A stretch of DNA of 64,000 bases. It comes from Symbioplanes lichenis. Its GTDB lineage: Bacteria; Actinomycetota; Actinomycetes; Mycobacteriales; Micromonosporaceae. A program made the translations under genes and the position numbers. Of this stretch, positions 42,556 through 50,503 are shown piece after piece (position 1 is the first letter of the stretch; the number at the start of each line of letters is the position of its first letter). The DNA is taken from assembly GCF_030709675.1 (NCBI RefSeq), contig NZ_JAUZQD010000010.1:62001-126000 (forward strand), given 5' to 3'. The notes under the pieces were generated by a model. The model saw nothing but the letters and a program-made list of their open reading frames with translations, did not search any database and had not been told where the DNA came from.

Positions 42556-43641
42556 GTGACGCGGCTGGAGGGTGGGCTGCGCGGCTCGGCGGGTGTGGCG
42601 TATGCATTGCAGAACAGGGCCGTGGCCGGGGTTTCGGCCCTGGCCGTCGTGGCCGCGCTCGCGCTTTCGGGGATGCTGATCGCCGTGACGGGCGGGTCGC
42701 CGGGTGCCGCGCTGCGCGCTCTGGTGCAGGGCAGCCTCGGGGACGCGACGGCCGTGAGCATGACCCTGCTGTACGCGGCGCCACTCCTGCTCGTCGCGGT
42801 CGGCGCCTGTGTGAGCGCCCGGGCCGGGGCGTTCAACATCGGGCAGGAGGGGCAGGTGCTCATCGGGGCGCTCGCCGGGGCCGCGGCGGGACTGCGGCTG
42901 GCCGTACCCGGGCCGCTGCTCGTGGTCGTCGTGCTGCTCGCCGCGGGGCTGGCGGCCGGGGCGTGGGCCTCGCTCAGTTCGCTCATGCACGAATTGCGCG
43001 GTGTGGACATCGCCGTGAGCACGCTGCTGATGACGTTCCTCGCGCAGCAGATCGTGGCGTACGCGGTCACCACGCCCTGGCTGTTGCAGGAGTCCCGGCT
43101 CGGGGCGGCCGCCGCGCTGCCCCAGTCGAACAAGGTGCCGGCGGGCGGGCTGCTCGGATCGTTCGGTGACTATCCGGGGCTGCAGGTGAACGCGGGGCTG
43201 CTCGTCGGGCTGACCGCGGCGGTGCTGATGGCCGTGGCACTGCGGCACACCCGGTGGGGTTTCCGCCTCACGATGACGGGACTGAACCCGGCGGCGGCGC
43301 GTCATGCCGGCGTACCTGTGGGCCGGATGGGCGGGATGGCCCTGGCGGTCTCCGGGGCGCTCGCCGGCGTGGCGGGGGCCGTGCTGCTGACCAGCCCGCT
43401 CAGCACGAACCGGCTGCAGCCCGGCGGCTCCCTCGGACTCGGCTGGGACGGACTGCTCGTTGCGCTCATAGCGCGCAACCGGCCACTGCTCACCATTCCC
43501 GTCGCGGCGCTTTTCGCCATGCTCCGCTCGGGCGGCGGCTTCCTCGCGGCGACCGGCGTCCCCAGCTACCTGGTCGACGTCGTCAAGGCCCTGCTGACGC
43601 TGGCATTCGTCGCCCCGGCCCTGCTGCGGAGGGCGGCGTGA
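42556..43641 (+). CDS. BMP-type ABC transporter permease, first
   Basis: A 361-aa permease of the BPD_transp_2 family with about nine hydrophobic segments (VAGVSALAVVAALALSG, LLLVAVGACVSARAGAFNIG, LLVVVVLLAAGLAAG). The FNIGQEGQVLIG motif is typical. I chose GTG 42556 because the conserved part follows; the sequence from 42391 lacks coding character. The last five codons and stop are the template of the repeats that follow. Confidence 0.9.
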   Translation: MTRLEGGLRGSAGVAYALQNRAVAGVSALAVVAALALSGMLIAVTGGSPGAALRALVQGSLGDATAVSMTLLYAAPLLLVAVGACVSARAGAFNIGQEGQVLIGALAGAAAGLRLAVPGPLLVVVVLLAAGLAAGAWASLSSLMHELRGVDIAVSTLLMTFLAQQIVAYAVTTPWLLQESRLGAAAALPQSNKVPAGGLLGSFGDYPGLQVNAGLLVGLTAAVLMAVALRHTRWGFRLTMTGLNPAAARHAGVPVGRMGGMALAVSGALAGVAGAVLLTSPLSTNRLQPGGSLGLGWDGLLVALIARNRPLLTIPVAALFAMLRSGGGFLAATGVPSYLVDVVKALLTLAFVAPALLRRAA

Positions 43642-43775
43642 GCCTGCGGAGGGCGACGCGCGCTTGCGGAGGGCGACGCGAGCCTGGGGACACTTGTCGC
43701 TGCGGAGGGCGACGCGAGCCCGGGGACACTTGTCGCTGCGGTGGGCGCCGTGAGCCTGCGGAGGGCGGCGTGAAC
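43624..43775 (+). repeat. Tandem repeats copying the permease 3' end and stop
   Basis: The unit CTGCGGAGGGCGGCGTGAGC (43624-43643) holds the last five codons and TGA of the permease. Copies start at 43644, 43664, 43700, 43736 and 43756 (spacings 20, 20, 36, 36, 20). The two 36-bp steps carry an extra CTGGGGACACTTGTCG-type spacer. The final copy at 43756 again matches the gene end closely. Confidence 0.85.
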
Positions 43776-43828
43776 CCGCGGAGCGCATCGGTCGTTGCCG
43801 GGGGCGGCGCGAGGCCGCGGGGGACCGG

Positions 43829-44752
43829 ATGAGTCTGGCTGCGGATCTGGAGACCGTTCTGTCCAGCGGCATCCGGCTGACGGCGCCGTTGGCGTTCGCC
43901 GCGTGCGGGGAGTACCTGGCGGAGCGGGGCGGTGCGCTCAACGTGTCGGTCGAGGCGATGATGCTCGGGGCGGCGTTCGGGTCGATTGCCGTCGCGGACG
44001 TCACCGGGAGCGCCGCGACCGGGTTGCTCAGTGGCGTTCTGATCGGTGCGCTCATCGGGATCGTGCACGGATTGCTCACTTATCGAGTGCACGTCAACAC
44101 CTTCGTGGCGGGGCTGGTGCTCAACGCGCTCGTGCTCGGGTTGACCAGTTATCTCGTGACCATCGGCGAGCTGGGCAGTCACCATGTCGCTCAGCTGAGC
44201 GTGCCGGGGCTGCGCGACCTGCCGGTGCTAGGCGGTCCGCTGTTCGTGGAGCGATGGCCGGTCTATCTGCTCGTTCTGATCGTTCCGCTCACGTGGTGGC
44301 TGGTGGAGCGGAGCCGCTGGGGCTTGGAGCTGCGCGCGGCGGGGGAGGATCCCGCGGCGGCGGACATGACGGGCATTCGCGTCAATCTGTGCCGCGGGCA
44401 GGCTCTGGTCTGGTGCGGTGCGTTGGCGGGACTGGGCGGCGCCTATCTCGCGGTCGGCGAAGTCGGGTCGTTCAACCAGAACATGACGGCCGGCCGTGGC
44501 TATCTGGTGATCGCGGCCGTCATTTTCGGCGGCTGGCGTCTCGGCCGTACGCTCGCCGGCTGCGCGCTGTTCGGACTGGCCGACGCTTCCCGGCTGGCGC
44601 TGCCGGCGCTCGGCTTCACCGTCAACTCCCAGCTGCTCGTGTCCGCCCCGTACCTGCTCGCGCTGGTCGCCATGCTTCTCTTCACCACTCGCCATCGCCG
44701 CCCCGGAGCCCTCGCTCAGCCCTTCCGCCGGCACGCCCCCGACCCCGGGTAG
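43829..44752 (+). CDS. BMP-type ABC transporter permease, second
   Basis: A 307-aa permease of the same family. The N-terminal LTAPLAFAACGEYLAERGGALNVSVEAMML is typical of the shorter partner, with hydrophobic segments such as LLSGVLIGALIGIVHGLL and VYLLVLIVPLTWWLVE, and GLRAAGEDPAAADMTGI-type loop residues (LELRAAGEDP). It completes the importer: binding protein, ATPase, two permeases. The gene end HAPDPG plus TAG is the template of the 25-bp repeats that follow. Confidence 0.91.
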   Translation: MSLAADLETVLSSGIRLTAPLAFAACGEYLAERGGALNVSVEAMMLGAAFGSIAVADVTGSAATGLLSGVLIGALIGIVHGLLTYRVHVNTFVAGLVLNALVLGLTSYLVTIGELGSHHVAQLSVPGLRDLPVLGGPLFVERWPVYLLVLIVPLTWWLVERSRWGLELRAAGEDPAAADMTGIRVNLCRGQALVWCGALAGLGGAYLAVGEVGSFNQNMTAGRGYLVIAAVIFGGWRLGRTLAGCALFGLADASRLALPALGFTVNSQLLVSAPYLLALVAMLLFTTRHRRPGALAQPFRRHAPDPG

Positions 44753-44874
44753 CGCTCACGCGCCCGGCCCCGGGTAGCGGTCACGCGCCCGGCCCCGGGT
44801 AGCACTCACGCGCCCGGCCCCGGGTAGCACTCACGCGCCCGGCCCCGGGTAGCACTCACGCACCCGACCCCGGA
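44732..44874 (+). repeat. 25-bp tandem repeat, five copies, echoing the permease end
   Basis: Five units with exact 25-bp period begin at 44750, 44775, 44800, 44825 and 44850, each starting TAG as the permease stop does; a sixth decayed unit follows at 44875. The unit ends CACGCGCCCGGCCCCGGG, which differs at two positions from the gene's own last 18 bases (44732-44749). Confidence 0.9.
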
Positions 44875-45081
44875 TGACATCCACGCGCCCGCCCCGCGCG
44901 ACCGGATCGCCAACGCGCACCGCGAGGCGGAGCACGGCCACACGCAAGCGGAGTTTGTGGTCACGCTCTGACGGCGGGAAGCAAGGCGGAGCGCGGCCAC
45001 ACGCAAGAAAGGCGGCCACACGCAAGGAAAGACAGTGGTCGGCGGAAGGAGGCGGAGCGCGGCCCACACGCAAGGGAAGCG
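44875..45081. other. Non-coding tract with degenerate CCACACGCAAG repeats
   Basis: No gene is supported between the second permease and the APC permease (329 bp in total). After the 25-bp repeats, GGCCACACGCAAG-type copies occur near 44938, 44994, 45012 and 45062 with purine-rich spacers. They adjoin the 3' end of the APC gene on the minus strand. Confidence 0.6.
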
Positions 45082-46320
45082 CTACGACGGCGCACCGGGA
45101 GAGCCGGCGCGGCGTGCGAGCTGCGCTCTGACGGCGTACACAATGATCCCGAGAGCGACCACCCCCGCGCCGGCGGCGATCGACGGTCCGGGCAGGGCGA
45201 ACGCGAGCGCGAGGCACCCCACGAGCCCGACCGCCGGCACGATCCGGGCCAGGCGGCGGCCGGGCAGCGTCCACGCGGAGGCGTTGGCGACGGCGTAGTA
45301 GAGCAGCACGCCGAACGACGAGAAGCCGATCGCGGCCCGGAGGTCGGCGAACGCGGCCACGACGGCCACCACGGCGCCGACGGCGAGTTCCGCCCGGTGC
45401 GGCACCTGAAACCGCGGGTGTACGGCCGCCAGCCCGCGTGGCAGATGACGGTCCCGGGCCATGGCCAGCGTCGTGCGCGAGACGCCGAGGATGAGCGCGA
45501 GCAGCGAGCCGAGGGCGGCCACGGCGGCTCCGGCGCGGACGACGGGACCGAGCTCCGGGGCGACGGCGTCGGCGAGCGGGGCCGTCGAGTCGGCGAGGCC
45601 GGGGCCCAGGGCGCTCAGGACCGCGACGGCGACGGCCGTGTAGACGACCAGCGTGATGCCCAGGGCCAGCGGGACGGCGCGGGGGATCGTGCGGGCGGGG
45701 TCGCGTACCTCCTCGCCGAGGGTGGCGATGCGCGCATATCCGGCGAAGGCGAAGAAGAGCAGGCCGGCGCCTTGCAGGAGGCCCGTGGCGGTGGGGTCGG
45801 CGCCGGCCGAGAGGCGGAGCGGGGAGGATGTCAGGCAGGCGACGACCACGGCGGCCAGGACGAGCAGGACGACGGCGACGATGATCCGGGTGAGCAGCGC
45901 CGACTTCCGGACGCCGAAGTAGTCGACCGCGGTCAGGGCGGCCACCGCGGCGACGGCGACGACATGGGCGTGCTCGGGCCAGGCGTAGAGCCCGACGGTC
46001 AGCGCCATGGCGGCACACGACGCCGTCTTGCCGACCACGAAGGTCCATCCGGCCAGGTAACCCCAGAACGGGCCGAGGCGCTCCCGGCCGTACACGTAGG
46101 TGCCGCCGGAGGCGGGATAGCGGGCCGCGAGCCGGGCCGACGAGCTGGCGTTGCAATAGGCCACCACAGCCGCGAGGCCCAGGCTGACGAGCAGGCCCGA
46201 GCCCGCGGCCGCGGCGGCCGGGGCGAGCGCGGCGAAGACGCCCGCGCCGATCATCGCTCCGAGCCCGATGACGACGGCGTCGGTCAGTCCGAGCCGGCGG
46301 GCGAGGACATTGGTACTCAG
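45082..46320 (-). CDS. APC-family amino-acid permease with CTG start
   Basis: A 412-aa polytopic transporter with about twelve hydrophobic segments. The N-terminal GLTDAVVIGLGAMIGAGVFAAL is the family's first helix, which is broken if translation begins at ATG 46254. Extending the frame upstream gives a full N-terminus (STNVLARRLGLTDA) starting at CTG 46320, with AAGGAG 9 bp upstream and no ATG, GTG or TTG in frame at the right place. Also visible are YPASGGTYVYGRERLGPFWG and GEEVRDPARTIPRA. The Lrp regulator gene lies just upstream on the same strand, with tryptophan dioxygenase beyond it, so an amino acid such as tryptophan is a likely substrate. Confidence 0.9.
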   Translation of the reverse strand: MSTNVLARRLGLTDAVVIGLGAMIGAGVFAALAPAAAAAGSGLLVSLGLAAVVAYCNASSSARLAARYPASGGTYVYGRERLGPFWGYLAGWTFVVGKTASCAAMALTVGLYAWPEHAHVVAVAAVAALTAVDYFGVRKSALLTRIIVAVVLLVLAAVVVACLTSSPLRLSAGADPTATGLLQGAGLLFFAFAGYARIATLGEEVRDPARTIPRAVPLALGITLVVYTAVAVAVLSALGPGLADSTAPLADAVAPELGPVVRAGAAVAALGSLLALILGVSRTTLAMARDRHLPRGLAAVHPRFQVPHRAELAVGAVVAVVAAFADLRAAIGFSSFGVLLYYAVANASAWTLPGRRLARIVPAVGLVGCLALAFALPGPSIAAGAGVVALGIIVYAVRAQLARRAGSPGAPS

Positions 46321-46474
46321 CGACCGAACTCCTTGCTCAGCACTTCGCGGGTGACTGCCGCGGCCAGTCTCTCACTGTGGACCACGGCGCGGCGACAGTG
46401 CACGCCAGGCTGTCGTGGTGCCGGGTCGGGCCGGAGCCCGCGCTGTGCGCTCGTCGGCTGGGGGATGTCTGTCC

Positions 46475-46909
46475 CTAGAGCGGTTCGAGCGGCTGCCACG
46501 GGAGCGGTGATGACAGGATCATTGTGCTCGACGGTGGCCCGTACGCGGCCAGGCGGTCGATCACGGCCTCGAACGCCTCGATCGACGGCGTCGCCACCTT
46601 GATGAGGCTGCACGTGTCGCCGGTCACGCGGTGGATCTCCAGGACCTCGGGCCAGTGCGGCACCGCCTCGTCGCGCAGCACGCAGGCGGGTCCGTAGCAC
46701 GACATGCGGATGAGAGCCGTCACCTCGCGGCCGGCCCGGGCGAGGTCGACGTGCGCGTGGTAGCCGGTCACCACGCCCGCCTCCTCCAGCCGGCGCACCC
46801 GCTCGGCGACGGCCGGCGGGGAGAGGTGCACCCGGCGGGACAGCTCGCTGTACGACAGTCGCGCGTCCGCCTGCAGCTCGCGGAGTAGGGCCCAGTCCAT
46901 GGCGTCCAT
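46475..46909 (-). CDS. Lrp/AsnC-family transcriptional regulator
   Basis: A 144-aa regulator with an N-terminal HTH (MDWALLRELQADARLSYSELSRRVHLSPPAVAERV, residues about 4-38, described by position) and a RAM effector domain ending MILSSPLPW. It is divergent from tryptophan 2,3-dioxygenase and precedes the APC permease on its own strand, so it probably senses an amino acid and controls both. Confidence 0.93.
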   Translation of the reverse strand: MDAMDWALLRELQADARLSYSELSRRVHLSPPAVAERVRRLEEAGVVTGYHAHVDLARAGREVTALIRMSCYGPACVLRDEAVPHWPEVLEIHRVTGDTCSLIKVATPSIEAFEAVIDRLAAYGPPSSTMILSSPLPWQPLEPL

Positions 46910-47032
46910 GCGGCTACTTTACGTTCGGAAAGCGTTCAGTCCTCATGCCTTCGCCACGGAAAGGCGTGGGTGCGGGAAGCCGTTGATGCGGCATTCCGCC
47001 GGGGGTGCCACCGGCGAGATCATTGGCCGGTG

Positions 47033-47908
47033 ATGTCGCAGACCCCGGCCGTCCGGCCCACGACCGCGGCGGAGCGCGCCGAGCGTTCCGCCCGCAACGA
47101 CGGGCAGCCCACGCTCGAGTTCGGGCGGCGGGTGCCCTACGACGCGTACGTCAGGGCCAGCACCCTGCACACGCTGCAGCAGCCGCTCGGCACCGACCCG
47201 GGCGAGATGTCGTTCCTGGTGGTCAGCCAGATCATGGAGCTCTACTTCAAGCTGATCCGGCACGAGCTGCTCGAGGCCCGGAAACTCGTCCGCGCCGACC
47301 AGGTCTGGCCCGCGCTCGCCCCGCTGCGCCGCGCCGCGCTGCACCTCGAGGGGCTCAACGCCGCCTGGCAGACGCTGCGGTGGATGACGCCCGCCGACTT
47401 CAATCAGTTCCGCGACTTGCTGGGCGAGGGTTCCGGCTTCCAGTCGGCGATGTACCGGCAGGTCGAGTTTCTGCTCGGCCTCAAGACGGCGGCCCTGATC
47501 CGGCCGTTCAAGGGCACGCCGGCGTACGACGAACTGACCGCCCTGATCGCCGAGCCGAGCCTGTGGGACGAGGTCGTCGCCCTGCTCGCCCGGCACGGCC
47601 ACGACCTCAAGCCCGAGCTGCTGGGCCGCGACTTCGCGGTCGAGCACGAGGCCGACCCGAGCGTCACCGAAGCCTGGGTGCGCGTCTATCGCGACCCCGG
47701 CCCGGACAACCACCTGCGGCTGCTCGGCGAGGCGCTCACCGAGGTGGCCGACCGGTTCGGCGACTGGCGCTATCTGCATCTCAAGGCGGTCCACCGGACG
47801 ATGGGCGCCAAGGTGGGCAGCGGCGGGTCCGCGGGCGCGGGCTATCTGCGGCGGAGCATGGAGCGCACCGTTTTCCCCGAGCTGTGGACCTCGCGTACGG
47901 AGATGTGA
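47033..47908 (+). CDS. kynA: Tryptophan 2,3-dioxygenase
   Basis: A 291-aa heme enzyme that converts tryptophan to N-formylkynurenine. Family motifs: LVVSQIMELYFKLIRHELLEA, QTLRWMTPADFNQFRDLLGEGSGFQS and the C-terminal HLKAVHRTMGAKVGSGGSAG, whose first His-containing stretch ligates heme. ATG 47033 starts the ordered part. Regulation by the divergent Lrp protein is likely. The stop lies 1 bp from the stop of the convergent P450 gene. Confidence 0.94.
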   Translation: MSQTPAVRPTTAAERAERSARNDGQPTLEFGRRVPYDAYVRASTLHTLQQPLGTDPGEMSFLVVSQIMELYFKLIRHELLEARKLVRADQVWPALAPLRRAALHLEGLNAAWQTLRWMTPADFNQFRDLLGEGSGFQSAMYRQVEFLLGLKTAALIRPFKGTPAYDELTALIAEPSLWDEVVALLARHGHDLKPELLGRDFAVEHEADPSVTEAWVRVYRDPGPDNHLRLLGEALTEVADRFGDWRYLHLKAVHRTMGAKVGSGGSAGAGYLRRSMERTVFPELWTSRTEM

Positions 47909-47909
47909 G

Positions 47910-49031
47910 TCACGGCGTCCGGACCACGTCCAGGCGGACGAGGCCGCGGTGCATGAGATTGGGTACGTACGGCGCCTCGAAATCTTCGGCCAGCCGCAAC
48001 CCGGGCAGTCGCCGGGCGAGCGTGGTCAGGGCGGTGTGCGCTTCCAGCTTCGCCAGTTGCGCGCCGACGCAGTAGTGGATGCCCCGGCCGAACGACAGGC
48101 TCGGTTCGGCGGGGGCGTCGTGGTTGGCGGAGCCGATGACCGCGAAGACCTGGGCGCCGGCGGGGACGCGTACGCCGGAAAGCTCGGTGTCCCGCACCAC
48201 CTTGCGGAACGAGCCCTGCACCGGCGGGTCCAGCCGCAGCGTCTCCTCGATGATCTCGTCCACTCCCGTGTCGTCGCGCAGGGACCGCAGCAGCGCGCTG
48301 CCGATCAGGTTCGCCGTGGTCTCGTGACCGCCGAAGATGAGCGTGAGCAGCAGGCTGACCAGCTCGGGCGTGTCGTACGTAAGTAAGTCACTGAGTAAGT
48401 CGTCGCCCGGGGCCGCCCGGCGCTCCTCGACCAGCGCGGCGAGATAGCGCTCGAACGCGACCGAGCCGTGGGCGGCTTCCCGCTGCCGCTCCGGCGTCAC
48501 GTCGAACGACGTCAGCACCTTCAGCTCCTCGGTCCAGGCGCGTACCTGACCGGCGTCGGCGGGCGGGATGCCGAGCATCTCGCAGATCACGCGCAGGGGG
48601 AGCGGGAGCGCGTACGCGGCCATGAGGTCTGTGCTCGAGTCGGCGGCGAAGCCGTCGATCAGCTCGTCGGCGATCACCTGGATCCGCGGCGCGAGCTGCC
48701 GGGTGCGGCGCGGCGAGAAGGCGGCGGCGACCAGGGCGCGGCTGCGGCCGTGGGCGGGCGGATCCTCGTTGAGCAGGACCTTCAGTTCGGGATGGCCGCC
48801 GGCCAGGATCTCCCGTACGCCGTCCGCGGCGACCAGCGGCGTGCGGATGAGGAAGTCGTTCGAGAACCGGTCGGTGTCACCGAGCACGGTCCGTACGTCG
48901 TCGTACCGGGTGACGACCCACACGCCGAACGCGTCGGCGTACGTCACCGGAGCCTCGTGGCGGGCCCGTTCGTAAAGCGGATACGGATCGGCCACGTGAG
49001 CCGGGGAGAAACGGTCGAACTCCAACGCCAT
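47910..49031 (-). CDS. Cytochrome P450
   Basis: A 373-aa P450. I-helix LIFGGHETTANL, K-helix EETLRLD and heme loop LSFGRGIHYCVGAQLAKLE are intact. ATG 49031 is the best start; upstream codons lack coding character. The gene has two rare TTA codons, at 48398-48396 and 48386-48384, six codons apart in a D-L-L-S-D-L-L stretch. It is convergent with kynA. It may act in a secondary-metabolic step, but no redox partner is adjacent. Confidence 0.93.
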   Translation of the reverse strand: MALEFDRFSPAHVADPYPLYERARHEAPVTYADAFGVWVVTRYDDVRTVLGDTDRFSNDFLIRTPLVAADGVREILAGGHPELKVLLNEDPPAHGRSRALVAAAFSPRRTRQLAPRIQVIADELIDGFAADSSTDLMAAYALPLPLRVICEMLGIPPADAGQVRAWTEELKVLTSFDVTPERQREAAHGSVAFERYLAALVEERRAAPGDDLLSDLLTYDTPELVSLLLTLIFGGHETTANLIGSALLRSLRDDTGVDEIIEETLRLDPPVQGSFRKVVRDTELSGVRVPAGAQVFAVIGSANHDAPAEPSLSFGRGIHYCVGAQLAKLEAHTALTTLARRLPGLRLAEDFEAPYVPNLMHRGLVRLDVVRTP

Positions 49032-49193
49032 ACCCGCCTTCGGACATCGACAGTGATCGCGGTCAGCGTAGCGGCCGGGGGATAACAGTTTCCGCCCCAA
49101 GTCTGGCCCGACGGCTCGTTCCCGGCCGCCGGGCGGCCCTTCCCTGGTCGCGGCCCTGTCCCGGGGCGGGCGGCGCTGCCTAGCATCCCGGCT

Positions 49194-50309
49194 GTGTCAG
49201 TCAGCCGGGCCGTCCGTGCCGGGATCGCTGCCCTGCTCGTAGCCGGGTGCGCCTCCTCGCCGTCCGCCACCTCTCTCCCGTCCGCGGCTCCCTCCTCCTT
49301 CTCTTCGGCGCGGTCGCCCTCTCCGTCGCCGTCGTCGTCCCCGTCGCCATCCCCGTCGCCTTCCGTCTCGAAGTCGGCGTCAGCCAGTCCGGCGGCCACG
49401 GTCGCCGCGGCCGGGGGCTGGGTGCCGGTCGACCGGGCGGCGTGGCGCCGGCAGGTCGCCGCGTACGAGGCCACCGAGCCCGACCCCGCCCCGGCCGACG
49501 CGGGCAACCTGCCCGAGTTCCGCGCCGACTGCACGTACAGTCACCGCAAGGCGGACGATCCGATCGTCTTCCCGGGCCTGCCGGGGGCGTCGCACATGCA
49601 CTCCTTCGTCGGCAACAAGGCCGTCGACGCGGACACCACCGTCGGCGACCTGCAGAAGTTCACGGCCACGACGTGCGAGCCGAAGGTGGACCACTCCGCC
49701 TACTGGGTGCCGACGCTCTACGACAACGCGACCGGCAAGCCGGTGGAGACGACCGGTTTCCGCGTCTACTACCGCTCGCTGCAACGTACGTCGGACGGGC
49801 AGATGCCGATGCCCAATGGTCTCCGCATGATCGCCGGCGATGCCAAGAAGAAGGTGCCGACCCCGCGCGGCGCCCAGGGCCAGTTCTACTGCGCCTTCTA
49901 CGGTCCCGGCGACATCGACGGCATCGCCCGCAGCACCAACGGCAACTGGCCGATCTGCGGCGGCGACGCCACGCTGCACTACCAGATGCGCTTCCCGGAC
50001 TGCTGGGACGGCAAGCACCTGGACAGTCCCAACCACAAGGACCACGTCGCCTTCGGCAGCAACGACGCCTGTCCGGCCGATCACCCGGTCAAGATTCCGT
50101 CGCTGACCTTCGACATCCAGTACGGGGCCAAGGGCTCCAAGGCCGGCTACTACTTGTCCTCCGACCCCGACGGCAAGAGCGCCTCCTCGATGCATGGCGA
50201 CGCCTTCGTCTCCTGGGTCGCCGGCGCCATGAACCAGCGCGTGAAGAACTGCATCGTCCAGCGCCGCACGTGCAACAACGACGGCTACGATCCGTTCTCC
50301 TACAACTGA
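49194..50309 (+). CDS. Secreted DUF1996 protein
   Basis: A 371-aa protein with a lipoprotein-like signal (VRAGIAALLVAGC), a Ser/Pro-rich linker (residues about 25-65) and a DUF1996 domain: FRADCTYSHRKADDPIVFPG, SHMHSFVGN, HSAYWVPTLYD and MRFPDCWDGKHLDSPNHKDHVAF. The His- and Asp-rich blocks hint at metal binding; the family's activity is unknown. GTG 49194 was chosen as the start of the signal peptide. Confidence 0.9.
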   Translation: MSVSRAVRAGIAALLVAGCASSPSATSLPSAAPSSFSSARSPSPSPSSSPSPSPSPSVSKSASASPAATVAAAGGWVPVDRAAWRRQVAAYEATEPDPAPADAGNLPEFRADCTYSHRKADDPIVFPGLPGASHMHSFVGNKAVDADTTVGDLQKFTATTCEPKVDHSAYWVPTLYDNATGKPVETTGFRVYYRSLQRTSDGQMPMPNGLRMIAGDAKKKVPTPRGAQGQFYCAFYGPGDIDGIARSTNGNWPICGGDATLHYQMRFPDCWDGKHLDSPNHKDHVAFGSNDACPADHPVKIPSLTFDIQYGAKGSKAGYYLSSDPDGKSASSMHGDAFVSWVAGAMNQRVKNCIVQRRTCNNDGYDPFSYN

Positions 50310-50317
50310 GGTCACTG

Positions 50318-50338
50318 CAGCCGGCCGGCGACCGGCTG
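50318..50338 (+). terminator. Hairpin after the DUF1996 gene
   Basis: CAGCCGG (50318-50324) and CCGGCTG (50332-50338) form a 7-bp stem with a 7-nt loop, 9 bp after the stop. There is no strong T-tract. Confidence 0.45.
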
Positions 50339-50503
50339 TTCGTGCTGTTCGAGAGCCGCCACCAACCTGGTCGAGGTTCACCTGTGGGTGCGCGGCTGAT
50401 CTTATGAGGCTCGGTCCTCGTGGCCGGGTCTCGCGGAACGGCCCCATGCATCCATTCGCTACCTTCTCTGCTGAAGATCCACGGAGAGGTCGTGAGGTGC
50501 AGC

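Noticed and set aside
44750..44874. CRISPR-like array of regular 25-bp units
   Set aside because: The units are directly contiguous with no unique spacers, and there are no cas genes; it is a simple tandem repeat derived from the gene end.
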